Source of the DNA: CAWJFJ01 sp963800065
Lineage (GTDB): Bacteria > Actinomycetota > Acidimicrobiia > Acidimicrobiales > UBA8190
Direction: 5' to 3'
Assembly: GCA_963800065.1 (NCBI GenBank)
Contig: CAWCZO010000008.1
Location: 558,001-622,000 of the forward strand
DNA length: 64,000 nucleotides
Both the position numbers and the translations under genes were made by a program. The notes under the pieces were generated by a model, which did not search any database, had not been told where the DNA came from, and saw only the letters and a program-made list of their open reading frames with translations. Of the stretch, positions 1 to 10,123 are shown piece after piece. How positions within the stretch are numbered: the stretch's first letter is position 1; every line of letters begins with the position of its first letter.

Positions 1-18
1 CGGCTGGCCGGGACGTAG
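1..18 (+). CDS. last five codons of a gene that starts left of the window
   Basis: Frame 1 reads R-L-A-G-T and then a TAG stop at 16-18, two bases before the GTG start of the ABC ATPase gene. The tight spacing fits the end of an upstream gene in the same operon. Five codons are too few to say what it encodes, and a chance stop codon is equally possible. Confidence 0.25.
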   Translation, partial: RLAGT

Positions 19-20
19 CC

Positions 21-968
21 GTGGCCGGAGCCGCCGCCGTGGTGGTGGAGAAGTTGAGCAAGCACTACCCGGGCCCGCCGCCGGTGGACGCCGTGAAGAC
101 GATCGACCTCGAGGTCGAGCGCGGCGAGATCTTCGGACTCCTCGGTCCGAACGGGGCGGGGAAGACGACGACGGTCGGGATGTGCACGACCAGGGTGGTT
201 CCCACCGCCGGCCGGGTCACCGTCGACGGGATCGACGTCCAGGCCGATCCGCCCGGGGCCCGGGGCCGGATCGGGGTGGTGACCCAGTTCAACACCCTGG
301 ACCGCAGCTGCACGGTGTTCGAGAACCTCCAGTACCACTGCCGGTACTTCGGGATGGGCCACCGTGAGGCCAAGGCCCGGGCCGCGGAGCTGCTCGAGAC
401 GTTCCGCCTGACGGACCGGGCCGGCGCCAGCGTGATGGCGTTGTCGGGGGGGATGGCCCAGCGCTTGCAGGTGGCCCGGTCGATCGCCCACCGGCCGGAG
501 GTGCTGTTCCTCGACGAGCCCACCTCGGGGCTCGACCCCCAGAGCCGGATCGCCCTGTGGGAGGTGCTGGGGACGCTGAACGACGAGGGGACGACGGTGA
601 TCCTGACCACGCACTACATGGAGGAGGCCGATCAGCTGTGCGACCGGTTGGCCATCATCGACTACGGCGAGATCCTGGTAATGGGGACCCCGGAGCAATT
701 GAAGCGGCAGGTGGGGGTGGAGACGGTGGTGACCCTCACTCTCGACGGCGACGGCAGGGGCGCCGTGGCCGCCCTGGCCGACGTGCCCGGGGTGGACCGG
801 ACCGAGATCGTGGAGGGGGAGGTGCTCGTCTACCTGGCCGAGCGTGAAGGACCCCTGCCCGCCGTTGTCCAGGCCGCCATGGGTTTCGGTCTCGTCGACC
901 TGGCCCTCACCGAACCGACCCTCGAGACGGTGTTCATCCAGCTGACCGGGCGAGCCCTCCGTGAGTGA
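21..968 (+). CDS. ABC exporter ATP-binding subunit (DrrA-like)
   Basis: A 315-residue cytoplasmic ATPase subunit that would power export through the permease encoded just downstream. Visible motifs, in order: Walker A GPNGAGKTT (42-50), signature LSGGM (141-145), Walker B VLFLDEP (161-167) and the H-loop TTH (196-198). The C-terminal ~100 residues match the extra domain of DrrA/CcmA-like daunorubicin-resistance ATPases. The start is GTG at 21. The last 8 bp overlap the permease gene, so the two are probably translationally coupled. The substrate cannot be read from the sequence; lipids or hydrophobic drugs are typical for the family. Confidence 0.9.
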   Translation: MAGAAAVVVEKLSKHYPGPPPVDAVKTIDLEVERGEIFGLLGPNGAGKTTTVGMCTTRVVPTAGRVTVDGIDVQADPPGARGRIGVVTQFNTLDRSCTVFENLQYHCRYFGMGHREAKARAAELLETFRLTDRAGASVMALSGGMAQRLQVARSIAHRPEVLFLDEPTSGLDPQSRIALWEVLGTLNDEGTTVILTTHYMEEADQLCDRLAIIDYGEILVMGTPEQLKRQVGVETVVTLTLDGDGRGAVAALADVPGVDRTEIVEGEVLVYLAEREGPLPAVVQAAMGFGLVDLALTEPTLETVFIQLTGRALRE

Positions 969-1764
969 GCCCGTCCGGGTCAGCTACCGGGCCGCCTTCT
1001 GGGGGCTGATGGTGCGCGACGGCAAGGTCCTCAGCCGGAGCCTGACCCAGTTCCTCCTGCGGACGGTGATCCAGCCCTTCCTGTTCGTCTTCGTCTTCCT
1101 GTACGTCTTCCCCAACATCGGTGCCGGGATCCACGGGCCCGGGGTGGCCAGCTTCGGGACGGTGCTGCTCCCGGGACTGGTGGCGGTGGCCATCATGTTC
1201 CAGGGGATCCAGGCCGTGGGGCTTCCGCTGGTGAACGAATTCGCCCAGACCCGCGAGATCGAGGACCGGGTGATGGCCCCGTTGCCCACCGACATGGTGG
1301 CCTTCGAGAAGATCCTCTTCGGGGCCATGCAGAGCGCGCTGGCCGCCGTGATCGTCTTCCCGATGGTGCTGTTCTTCCCCAACAGCAATGTGCACCCGCA
1401 CGTGAACCCCGTCCTCCTGGTGGTCGAGATCGTGGTGGCCTGTCTGTCGGCTGGGGCTCTGGGGCTGGCCATCGGGACGGGGTGGAACCCCCGTCAGGTG
1501 CCGCTGATCTTCTCCCTGATCGTGATCCCCATCACGTTCCTCGGCTGCATCTACTACCCGTGGGCGTCGCTGCACACGATCAGGTGGCTGCAGATCCTCA
1601 TCCTGGTCAATCCGCTCGTCTACGTGAGCGAAGGGTTGCGCGGGGCGATCACACCCAACCTGCAGCACATGCCGTGGCCGGTGAGCCTGGGCGTCCTCAT
1701 CCTCATCGGGGCCGGCCTGGGGTGGCTGGGGATGCGGGGGTTCCGAAAGCGCGTACTCGGGTGA
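961..1764 (+). CDS. ABC-2 type exporter permease (DrrB-like)
   Basis: A 267-residue integral membrane protein with about six hydrophobic segments, the partner of the overlapping ATPase gene (8-bp overlap, GTG start). The layout is that of ABC-2 permeases of the DrrB type: an N-terminal cytoplasmic stretch, a first membrane segment around 35-55, a conserved amphipathic loop with EFAQTREIEDRVMAPLP, and a C-terminal membrane segment ending in a basic tail. Together the pair forms an exporter. The gene converges on the DUF4388 gene with one base between stop codons and no visible terminator. Confidence 0.88.
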   Translation: MSEPVRVSYRAAFWGLMVRDGKVLSRSLTQFLLRTVIQPFLFVFVFLYVFPNIGAGIHGPGVASFGTVLLPGLVAVAIMFQGIQAVGLPLVNEFAQTREIEDRVMAPLPTDMVAFEKILFGAMQSALAAVIVFPMVLFFPNSNVHPHVNPVLLVVEIVVACLSAGALGLAIGTGWNPRQVPLIFSLIVIPITFLGCIYYPWASLHTIRWLQILILVNPLVYVSEGLRGAITPNLQHMPWPVSLGVLILIGAGLGWLGMRGFRKRVLG

Positions 1765-1765
1765 G

Positions 1766-2605
1766 CTAAGCCGACCAGCCGTTCTGGGCGGTGACCGGCT
1801 CGTGGCCCAACGGCGGGGGGACCCAGGGGTCGCCACCGGTGGGCGGGGGGAGGACCTCGACCTCGGAGGGGGGGACGGGCTGGCCGTTGGTGGACGGGGC
1901 GGCCGGGCCGGTGCTGCCCGGAGGGGCCTCGAAGCGCGGGGGGACCCACGAGGCGCCGGGGAAGGCGGTGGCCGCCGTGGCCGCCGCCGTGGCCATCGAG
2001 GCCGGTCCCGGGATGTGGTCGTTCACCGCCGGGGGGCCGACGGTCTCGATGAGGCCGCAGTCGAGGAGCTCGCAGACGAGGCGCAGGGCGACGACGTACT
2101 CGGACCCCATGGCGTCGAGGACGTCTCGGACGCGGCTGCCGGTGGGGGAGATGGTGGTGAGGAGGTGCCACTGGTCGGCGCGGATCTGGACCTCGGCGCC
2201 GGGGGCCGTGGGGGAGAGGTGGACGAGCCCGTCGAGCGAGACCCGGCGGACCAGGTCGTGCCATTCGGCCACCTGGGGCTCGACCTCGGCCAGGACGTCG
2301 GAGACCGAGCAGCGGCCGGTGGCGGCCGGGGCCTCGCCACCGGGGAAGAAGGAGAACCAGCCGTCGGTGACGAGGGCCAGGTCGAAGACGGCTTCGGTCA
2401 GGGTGGCGGCGTCGCCGGCCAGGAAGCCGGTCAGCTCGCCGTCCTCCATCCAGAGGTGGCCGTCGACGCCGGCGGCGGTCACCGACAGTCGGCCACAGGC
2501 CCCGGAGGCGGCCGCCAGCGCCAGGACGTCGGGCAGGGCGAAGGCGCCCAGGGAGCCGACGAGGACGGGCTCGGCTTCTTGTGCCGCGGCCGATGTCTGC
2601 GTCAT
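1766..2605 (-). CDS. DUF4388 (PATAN-like) domain protein
   Basis: A 279-residue soluble protein. The first ~110 residues match the DUF4388/PATAN-like pattern found in bacterial signalling proteins: a hydrophobic helix VGSLGAFALPDVLALAAASG, then GRLSV and a 'DGELTGF' strand. Residues 130-200 look like a winged-helix-type fold. The last ~80 residues are Pro/Gly/Ala-rich and probably disordered. There is no catalytic motif. It lies between two convergent ABC exporter cassettes, so a regulatory link to export is possible but unproven. The ATG start at 2605 is preceded by 150 bp of less GC-rich DNA. Confidence 0.7.
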   Translation of the reverse strand: MTQTSAAAQEAEPVLVGSLGAFALPDVLALAAASGACGRLSVTAAGVDGHLWMEDGELTGFLAGDAATLTEAVFDLALVTDGWFSFFPGGEAPAATGRCSVSDVLAEVEPQVAEWHDLVRRVSLDGLVHLSPTAPGAEVQIRADQWHLLTTISPTGSRVRDVLDAMGSEYVVALRLVCELLDCGLIETVGPPAVNDHIPGPASMATAAATAATAFPGASWVPPRFEAPPGSTGPAAPSTNGQPVPPSEVEVLPPPTGGDPWVPPPLGHEPVTAQNGWSA

Positions 2606-2702
2606 GGACCCTCCCCGCCCGGACCGTGCCCGCGTCGGAGGTGCGGGCCTCTCTGTCCACGATAGACGCAGATAGTGGCTAATACCACACGACTAGTGAA
2701 AT

Positions 2703-2714
2703 TTGGTTGACCAA
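2703..2714. promoter_or_regulatory. short inverted repeat upstream of the DUF4388 gene
   Basis: TTGGTTGACCAA has 5-bp arms around a TG centre. It sits in the only AT-richer stretch (about 2670-2720) between the DUF4388 gene and the exporter permease gene, next to ACTAGT. It could be an operator or part of the promoter for the DUF4388 gene, but the arms are short and only one copy was seen. Confidence 0.25.
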
Positions 2715-2762
2715 CTTTTGGGGCGGGGGAGGGGGGTGATGGGGGGTCGGCCCCCGCGGGGG

Positions 2763-3574
2763 TCAGGGGCGTCGGACGCGGCCCCGGAGGGCCAGGAGGG
2801 CCAGGGAGATCGAGACCAGCCCGAAGGCGCCGACGGCCAGGACGGCGTCGCCCACGGCGGTGGCGGTGGGGACGCTCCAGGGTTGGGAGACGAGAGCGCG
2901 GAGCCCGGCCAGGATGTAGGTCATGGGGTTGTAGGTGGCCACGGTGCGGAGCCATCCCTCGAGGGCCGCCTTGGGGACGAAGGTGGTGGAGAGGAAGGTG
3001 ATGGGGAAGAAGAGGACGAAGCTGGCGTTGACCGCCCCCGGGTTGCCCGTCTTGAGGGCGATGGCGTAGGGGAGACCGGTGAAGACGAGGCCCCAGACCC
3101 CCGAGAGGACCACGAAGACGACCATGCCCGGGACCCCCGTCCGGAAGTGGACGCCCAGGCCGAGACCGACGAGGAGGACGGGTACGGCCAGGGCCATGAC
3201 GAGGGCCAGGTCGGCCATCATCAGTCCGAGGAGGAGCGGGAGCCGCCGGACGGGGGTGATGGTGAGACGGTCGAAGTAGCCGTTCTGGATGTCGGTCACG
3301 AGCGAGGAGGCGCGTGAGACGCCGGTGACGGCGAAGACCACGGCCACCGGGAGCTCGAAGGACTTGAAGTCGATGTGGGCGGCGGCCCCGGTGACCTTGG
3401 AGAGGGCACCGATGTTGAGGACGTAGAAGAAGATGGGGACGATGAGGGCGGGGACGACCGAGGCCGGCTCGCGCGGGATCTGGCGGACGGCGCGCTGGGC
3501 CACCGAGACCAGGTCGACGAGGAAACCGGCCGGGCGGGCCTGGACGGCCACGGCCCGGGGGGTGTCGACGTCGG

Positions 3575-3578
<4 letters not shown>
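2763..3578 (-). CDS. ABC-2 type exporter permease (second DrrB-like)
   Basis: A 271-residue membrane protein with about six hydrophobic segments. It carries the DrrB-type features: loop GVSRASSLVTDIQNGYFDRL after the second segment and the 'TITPVRRLPLLLGLMMADL' coupling region. Its start overlaps the stop of the upstream ATPase gene by 4 bp (3575-3578), giving a two-gene operon on the reverse strand. Sequence similarity to the other permease in this window (961-1764) is only at the family level, so this is a separate exporter rather than a recent duplicate. Confidence 0.88.
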
Positions 3579-4546
<968 letters not shown>

Positions 4547-4609
4547 GGGCGCCGAGGCTACCGGTGCTGACCCACGGCCCGGTCAGGGGCCGCATCGTAG
4601 GGTGGGGAG

Positions 4610-5446
4610 ATGGCCGTCCGGGAGTACGGGGAGTTCGAGCACATCTCCTTCGATCGCCGGGACGACGGCGTGGTGGTGGTGACGCTGGACCGACCCGAGG
4701 CGCTGAACGCCGCCAACGTGCGGATGCATCACGAGATGGCCGAGGTGTGGGCCGTGGTGGATGCCGACGCCGACGCCCGGGTGGCGGTGGTGACCGGCGC
4801 CGGACGGGCTTTCAGCGCCGGCGGCGATCTGGAGATGATCGACGAGATGATGACCGACTACGACGCCCTGCTGGCGCAGTGGCGCGACGCCCGGGCCGTG
4901 GTCGAGAAGATGCTCGATGCCCAGAAGCCGATCGTGTCGGCCATCAACGGCGTGGCCGTGGGTGCCGGTCTGGCCGTCGCCCTCCTCGCCGATGTGAGCG
5001 TCATCGGACGCTCGGCGCGTCTGTCCGACGGGCACGCCCGGCTGGGGGTGGCCGCCGGCGACCATGCGGCGCTGTTGTGGCCCCTGCTGTGCGGGATGGC
5101 CAAGGCCAAGTACTACCTCCTGACGGCCGATTTCGTCGACGGTCCCGAGGCGGAGCGGATCGGGCTGGTGACGCGCTGCGTGGCCGACGAGGAGGTGCTG
5201 ACGGAGGCGCTGGCCATCGCCGGCCGTCTGGCCGCCGGCAGCAGCAGCGCCGTCCAATGGACCAAACGGGTGATGAACCAGTGGCTGAGACAGGCGCTGC
5301 CGGTCTTCGGGGAGTCGGTGGCTCTGGAGATGCTCGGGTTCCTGGGACCCGACGCCAAAGAGGGTCTCGCCGCCGTGCGGCAGCGGCGCCCGCCCGTCTT
5401 CCCCTCGGCCCCGGCGGTGCCCCCGGGGCCCGCCGCCGCGCCCTGA
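4610..5446 (+). CDS. crotonase-family protein (enoyl-CoA hydratase/isomerase-like)
   Basis: A 278-residue member of the crotonase superfamily, which acts on acyl-CoA thioesters. The two oxyanion-hole segments are present: AFSAGGDLEM (68-77) and INGVAVGAGLAVALLADV. The two catalytic glutamates of enoyl-CoA hydratase (rat Glu144 and Glu164) align with Ala in GAGLAVAL and with His in SDGHARLG. Ordinary hydratase chemistry is therefore doubtful; a thioesterase, hydrolase or isomerase role is possible. The C-terminus is Pro/Ala-rich. The start is ATG 4610, and the next gene begins 10 bp downstream. Confidence 0.85.
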   Translation: MAVREYGEFEHISFDRRDDGVVVVTLDRPEALNAANVRMHHEMAEVWAVVDADADARVAVVTGAGRAFSAGGDLEMIDEMMTDYDALLAQWRDARAVVEKMLDAQKPIVSAINGVAVGAGLAVALLADVSVIGRSARLSDGHARLGVAAGDHAALLWPLLCGMAKAKYYLLTADFVDGPEAERIGLVTRCVADEEVLTEALAIAGRLAAGSSSAVQWTKRVMNQWLRQALPVFGESVALEMLGFLGPDAKEGLAAVRQRRPPVFPSAPAVPPGPAAAP

Positions 5447-5455
5447 GCGCCTCCG

Positions 5456-6058
5456 GTGAAACTCTTCGCCTCGGCGTTCGTGACCATCCTGGTGGTGATG
5501 GACCCGGTGGGCAACGTCCCCGTCTTCCTGTCTCTCACCCGTGACCAGCGTCCCGCCCAGCAGCACCGCGCCAGTCTCCAGGCCACCGCCGTGGCCGCGT
5601 CGGTGGTCTACAGCTTCGCCCTTTTCGGGCAGGAGGTCCTCCATCTGCTGGGGATATCGGTGGCCGCCCTGGAGGTGGCCGGCGGTTTGATCCTCGGTGC
5701 CGCCGCGCTCGAGCTGCTCCATCCGCCGGCGGCGGGCCGGGGTCGTCCGCCGGGAACGGCCAACGTCGCCTTCGTCCCGCTCGGCACACCGCTGCTCGCC
5801 GGGCCGGGGGCCATCGCCGCCACCATGGTCTACGTCCGCCGGGCCCAGGGGGTGGCCGAGGTGTTCAGCGTCCTCGGCGCCCTGGCCGCCGTCCTCGTCA
5901 TCCTCTACCTGGCCCTGCGTTTCTCGGGGGTGCTCAGCCGCCTGCTGCGGGACAACGGGATCGAGCTCGTGTCACGCATCGTGGGCCTGCTCCTGGCCGC
6001 CATCGCCGTGCAGCTGATCGCCACCGGAGCGCAGTTCTGGGCGCTGCACGGGGTGTGA
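5456..6058 (+). CDS. MarC family integral membrane protein
   Basis: A 200-residue protein with about six membrane segments. The N-terminus VTILVVMDPVGNVPVFLSLT and the later segment PLGTPLLAGPGAIAATMVY are hallmarks of the MarC (UPF0056) family. The function of this family is unsettled; an early link to multiple antibiotic resistance was not upheld. The start is GTG at 5456, 10 bp after the crotonase stop, so the two may be co-transcribed, though a functional link is not obvious. Confidence 0.9.
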   Translation: MKLFASAFVTILVVMDPVGNVPVFLSLTRDQRPAQQHRASLQATAVAASVVYSFALFGQEVLHLLGISVAALEVAGGLILGAAALELLHPPAAGRGRPPGTANVAFVPLGTPLLAGPGAIAATMVYVRRAQGVAEVFSVLGALAAVLVILYLALRFSGVLSRLLRDNGIELVSRIVGLLLAAIAVQLIATGAQFWALHGV

Positions 6059-6092
6059 GCCATGTCCGGACGGCGGCGGTGCCGTCGGGCTC

Positions 6093-7238
6093 TCAGGCGA
6101 TGGTGACGAGGGTGCCTATGGGGGTGTAGGGATAGACCACGGCGGCGTTGGCCGGAGGCATCTCGACGCAGCCGAGGCTCTGGGGTCGTCCGTAGGAGGC
6201 GCGGATGAAGCCGTGGAGGGCGTCGCCGCCGTGGAAGTAGCTCACCCAGGGCACGCCGGGGTCGTCATAGTGACTGCCGTCCGGGTTGGTGCCGCTCATC
6301 GTGGTCGAGGTGTACCGGGCGTAGACGGGCCACGTCCCCTCCTCGGTGGGAGCTGCTTCGATGCCGGTGTTGGCCAGTGTCGAGTAGGCGACCTGGCCGT
6401 CACGCCAGACGACGGCTTGCTCGGGGATCTGGGTCGACACCTCGACGAAGTCGTAGTGCCCGTAGCTGTTGGTCTGGTCGGCGGCGGCGGCCAGGAGCAG
6501 AGCGTTCCAGACCTTCGGTCCGGCCAGGCCGTCGGTGGCCAGGCCGTGCTGGCTCTCGAACGTCATGATGGCGCCCTGGGTCACGACGTTGGACTGACCG
6601 GGTGACCACAGCGCCATGAAGGAGGAGGGGAGTGTGCTCCAGCGCCACGAGAACGTTCCCAGCTGGGCTACAGCCATCTGGTTGGCGGCCACCGGCGCCG
6701 GGTCGGCGGGTGTGAAGGCGACGGGGAGGAATCCGAGTTGAGCGAGGAGCTGCTGGAGCCGCAGCGTCGACATCGGGGCGGTGGTGAAGGCCAGATGGAG
6801 CGGCTGCGCCAGGCGTTGGCCGCGTGCCCCTTCGATGCCGGCTGGGCCACCGGGGACGGTGACCGTCATGGTGGCGCCGGGGGGCAGGGTTTCCGTTGCC
6901 TCGAAGGAGAGGATGTCGGGGCCGCTCTGGACCCATGTCCCGGGCACCGCCGGGCTGAGGGCGGGCATCGGGCTGTCGGCCGCCAGGGCCGTGGTGAAGC
7001 GGACGCTCACGTCGGCGTCGAGGGCCACGCTCGTGGCGCCCGGAGCCGGATCGGTCGAGACCACGTCGAGGTGGATCTTGGCGTGGGCGGCGGGCGTGGC
7101 GCTGGCGGTGCTGGGTTTGACCCTGGACACCAGTAGAGCGGTCGAGGCACCGACGAGGAGACAGGCGGCGACCACGATCGCCACGATGATCCCGGCGTGT
7201 CGGGAATCGCGCCTGCGGTGTCGAGGTACGTCCGGCAT
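6093..7238 (-). CDS. L,D-transpeptidase (YkuD) with Ig-like and peptidoglycan-binding-like regions
   Basis: A 381-residue cell-wall cross-linking enzyme. It has a basic N-terminus followed by a membrane anchor (about 12-36), so the rest lies outside the membrane. Residues 55-155 resemble a Big_5/Ig-like domain, 160-255 contain a peptidoglycan-binding-like helix pair (VVTQGAIMTFESQHGLATDG), and 260-381 form the YkuD catalytic domain. The catalytic motif HGF...SLGCVEM is intact, with Cys357 as nucleophile. ATG 7238 is chosen over an in-frame TTG 12 bp upstream because GAGGAG lies 9 bp before it. The family makes 3-3 cross-links in peptidoglycan. Confidence 0.9.
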   Translation of the reverse strand: MPDVPRHRRRDSRHAGIIVAIVVAACLLVGASTALLVSRVKPSTASATPAAHAKIHLDVVSTDPAPGATSVALDADVSVRFTTALAADSPMPALSPAVPGTWVQSGPDILSFEATETLPPGATMTVTVPGGPAGIEGARGQRLAQPLHLAFTTAPMSTLRLQQLLAQLGFLPVAFTPADPAPVAANQMAVAQLGTFSWRWSTLPSSFMALWSPGQSNVVTQGAIMTFESQHGLATDGLAGPKVWNALLLAAAADQTNSYGHYDFVEVSTQIPEQAVVWRDGQVAYSTLANTGIEAAPTEEGTWPVYARYTSTTMSGTNPDGSHYDDPGVPWVSYFHGGDALHGFIRASYGRPQSLGCVEMPPANAAVVYPYTPIGTLVTIA

Positions 7239-7354
7239 CTCGTCGATCAACTCCTCGGAAGGGGATGGTACCAGCGGCCTGTGACACGACAGGTCACCGA
7301 GGCGAGAAATTCAACGAATATCTGCGGTCATCCGGGCACGAGGATAGGCGACGC

Positions 7355-9760
7355 TCATCGGACGGCGGTGTCGGCCGGAATGGCCTCCCGGGCCCCGTCC
7401 TCGATGCGTCGGATCTGCTGCGGATCGGTGATCTTTCCCCCTGTCGATCGGTCACGGACGTAGAAGGCGTCGACCACCTCGGCGCCGTTGGTGGAGACCC
7501 GGGCCGCCACCACGTCCAGGTCGGAGGCGAACAAGCTGGCCGTGATGCGGTAGAGAAGTCCGATCGAGTCGGGGGCCCGGATCTCGATCACCGTTGACGC
7601 CTCCGACGCATCGTCGATGACGGTGATCGCCGTCGGAACGGGCCGGGGAGACGACGGCCGGCGCCCGTCGGCGTAGGCCGTGGCCTGTTTGGCCAACCGC
7701 TCGTCAAGGGGAAGGGTGCCGCGTAGGGCGGCGTCGATCTCGTCGGCCACCAGCTCCCAGTCGGGCCACCGCCTTCGGGACGGCTCGACGTCGAAGAGCT
7801 CGACGGCATGCTCCCCTTCGACGGTGACGTCGGCGGAACGGACGTTCAGCCCGTGGAGGGCGAAGACGCCGGCGACAGAGGCCAGGAGACCGGGTCGGTC
7901 CCTGGCCACCACCGTGACCGTGGGCCCCGTGGCCGTCACCACCGATCGTCCCAGTTTCTGGACCTGTTCCATGAAACCGCGATGGCGGTCGGTGACGAGG
8001 GACGATCGCACCTGCCGTTCCCCGCCGGCCAGCCGCGATTCGCTGCGCCGAACGAGATCGGCGACGAGCCCCGCCTTCCATGATCCCCACGCCGCCGGGC
8101 CGGTGGCGCGGCTGTCGGCCTCGGTCAGGCCGGCCAGGAGCTCGAGTCTGGTGCGGTCGCCGACGGCGCGGACCACGGCGTCGACGGTGGCCGGGTCGTC
8201 GAGGTCCCGCCGGGTGGCGAGCTCGGAGAGAAGGAGATGGTTGCGGACGAGGCTCACGAGGATGTCGACGTCGGCCTCGTCGAAGCCGAGACGACCGCCC
8301 ATCTCCTGGACGATCTCGACACCGGCATCGGTGTGGTCACCGGGGAAGCCCTTCCCGATGTCGTGGAGGAGGGCGCCCACCAGGAGCAGGTCGGGACGGC
8401 TCGTCCCGGGGGCCAGGGTGGCGGCCTCGGCGGCCGCCTCGAGGAGGTGGCGGTCGACGGTGAAGCGGTGGAAGGCGTTGCGCTGGGGGCGGTTGCGGAC
8501 GGCCGACCATTCGGGGATCAGCCGGGTGAGCAGGCCCCGCTGGTCGAGGGACTCGAGGGCGGCGATGGCGGGGGCACCGGCGGCCAGGACCCGCACCAGC
8601 GCGCCGCGTAACTCGTCGGGCCACGGCGACGGCGGTGCGGGCGAGTGCTCGGCCAGGACATCGAGGGTGGCGCGGGCGATGGGGAGCCCCCGTTCGGCGG
8701 CCACGGCGGCGATCCGGAGCGGGAGACCGGGGTCACCGGCGACGTCGGCGTCGGAGGCGAGGACCACCATCTCGCCACCGGGGGAACCGGCACCGTCACC
8801 GGCGAGCGCCACCCCCGGTTCGACGGGCCGGTCACCTGACGCCTGGAGCGCGCCCGCGCCCCGCCGCCAGGTGCGCCGGAAGCGTCGGGAACCGCGTGCC
8901 GTCGTCCACAGGGCGCGCCGGCGCCAGACGTCGTCGGCCACCCAGGCGATCGTGCGCCCCGCCTCGGAGATGGCGGCCATGAGGGCGTCGGCATCGGCGT
9001 AGTCGAGCGCCGCCGCGACCTGGTCCTGTTCCTGAAGGAGCAGGCGGTCGGTGGCCCGGCCCGTCGTCCGGTGCAGTTCCACACGGGCGGCGGTGAGGAC
9101 CTGCCGGGGGGCGTCGAGGCTCGAGAGGTCCACCTCGTCGGCTACGGCGGGCACGGCGCGCGCCGCCGCCGTGACGACGTGGATGTCCCGGAGGCCGCCG
9201 TGGGACTCCTTCAGATCGGGCTCGAGGAGAAAGGCGACGTCGCCGTGGGTGCGATGGCGCTCGTCGACCTGTTCGGCCAGGACGGGGAGCCATTGTCCGG
9301 CCCGGGAGCGCCACAGGTCGAGGGCCCGGGCCAGAAGGGGCGTCACCACGTCGGGATCCCCGGCCATCGGGCGGCCGTCGAGCAGGCCGAGTTGGGCCCG
9401 GAGGTCCTCGGCGGCGACCTCCAGGACCTCGGCCGGCCGGCGGACCGAGTGGTCGAGGCGCACGCCCTCGTCCCAGACCGGGTACCAGACGGCGTCGGCG
9501 ATGGCGCTGACGTCGCGCCGACGCTCGTGGACGAGGACCACGTCGAGGTCGCTGCCCGGGCACAGCTCGCCGCGGCCGTAGCCGCCGACCGCCATCAGGG
9601 CGAGGTGGCGGAGATCTCCGTCGGCGGCATGGTCGAGGAGCCCGGACAGCCACCCGTCGGTGACCCGGGCCAGGGCATGGCAGAAGTCGTCACCGTGCAG
9701 GTCGGTTCGCTCGAGAAGCTCCTGGCGCAACGCGCGGAGAGACACGAGCGACGGTACCAC
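7355..9760 (-). CDS. glnD: [protein-PII] uridylyltransferase / uridylyl-removing enzyme
   Basis: An 801-residue bifunctional nitrogen-status sensor that adds UMP (AMP in many actinobacteria) to the PII protein and removes it. Domain order is as expected: nucleotidyltransferase motif GGYGRGE...SDLD (59-73), a helical GlnD/PII-uridylyltransferase domain, an HD phosphohydrolase domain with LLHDIGKG near 465, and two ACT domains near 615 (RDRPGLLASVAGVF) and 723 (APDSIGLLYRITAS). The start is GTG 9760. glnK or amtB is not visible beside it, unlike the usual amtB-glnK-glnD order in actinobacteria. Confidence 0.95.
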   Translation of the reverse strand: MVPSLVSLRALRQELLERTDLHGDDFCHALARVTDGWLSGLLDHAADGDLRHLALMAVGGYGRGELCPGSDLDVVLVHERRRDVSAIADAVWYPVWDEGVRLDHSVRRPAEVLEVAAEDLRAQLGLLDGRPMAGDPDVVTPLLARALDLWRSRAGQWLPVLAEQVDERHRTHGDVAFLLEPDLKESHGGLRDIHVVTAAARAVPAVADEVDLSSLDAPRQVLTAARVELHRTTGRATDRLLLQEQDQVAAALDYADADALMAAISEAGRTIAWVADDVWRRRALWTTARGSRRFRRTWRRGAGALQASGDRPVEPGVALAGDGAGSPGGEMVVLASDADVAGDPGLPLRIAAVAAERGLPIARATLDVLAEHSPAPPSPWPDELRGALVRVLAAGAPAIAALESLDQRGLLTRLIPEWSAVRNRPQRNAFHRFTVDRHLLEAAAEAATLAPGTSRPDLLLVGALLHDIGKGFPGDHTDAGVEIVQEMGGRLGFDEADVDILVSLVRNHLLLSELATRRDLDDPATVDAVVRAVGDRTRLELLAGLTEADSRATGPAAWGSWKAGLVADLVRRSESRLAGGERQVRSSLVTDRHRGFMEQVQKLGRSVVTATGPTVTVVARDRPGLLASVAGVFALHGLNVRSADVTVEGEHAVELFDVEPSRRRWPDWELVADEIDAALRGTLPLDERLAKQATAYADGRRPSSPRPVPTAITVIDDASEASTVIEIRAPDSIGLLYRITASLFASDLDVVAARVSTNGAEVVDAFYVRDRSTGGKITDPQQIRRIEDGAREAIPADTAVR

Positions 9761-9849
9761 CGGTCTCCGCGTACCGGTACGGGTGGGGCGGGCGTAGCCT
9801 GGAGGTGTCGCCGGCGGCGGATCGCCGCTCCGGCGGCACGGAGGAAACC

Positions 9850-10062
9850 ATGAGCGAAGTGGAGAAGAAGAGGGGATCGGGGGTCGGAGTCCTCGACGCC
9901 GTGCTCGTCACGGCCGCCGTGGTCGGCGGTGTCCTGGTCCTGCTCTGGGCCCTCAAGGTCGTGGCCGGGCTGATCCTCTTCGCCTTCAAGCTGGCGATCA
10001 TCGTGGTGGTGGTGGCCGTGATCATAAGGATCGTCCACCTCTTCAGTCGTCGCAGCCGCTGA
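9850..10062 (+). CDS. small membrane protein
   Basis: A 70-residue protein with a charged N-terminus (MSEVEKKRGSG), two closely spaced hydrophobic segments (about 14-33 and 37-60) and a basic tail HLFSRRSR. The ATG at 9850 has a strong ribosome binding site, GGAGGAAACC, so I prefer it to the upstream in-frame start at 9805. It has no family that I recognise. It is divergent from glnD and convergent with the glycosyltransferase gene. Confidence 0.7.
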   Translation: MSEVEKKRGSGVGVLDAVLVTAAVVGGVLVLLWALKVVAGLILFAFKLAIIVVVVAVIIRIVHLFSRRSR

Positions 10063-10123
10063 CGGACGTCCGCCGGCGTTCTCCCGGCACCGGTCGGGCC
10101 CGCGTCCGGCGGCGCTGCTCTCC

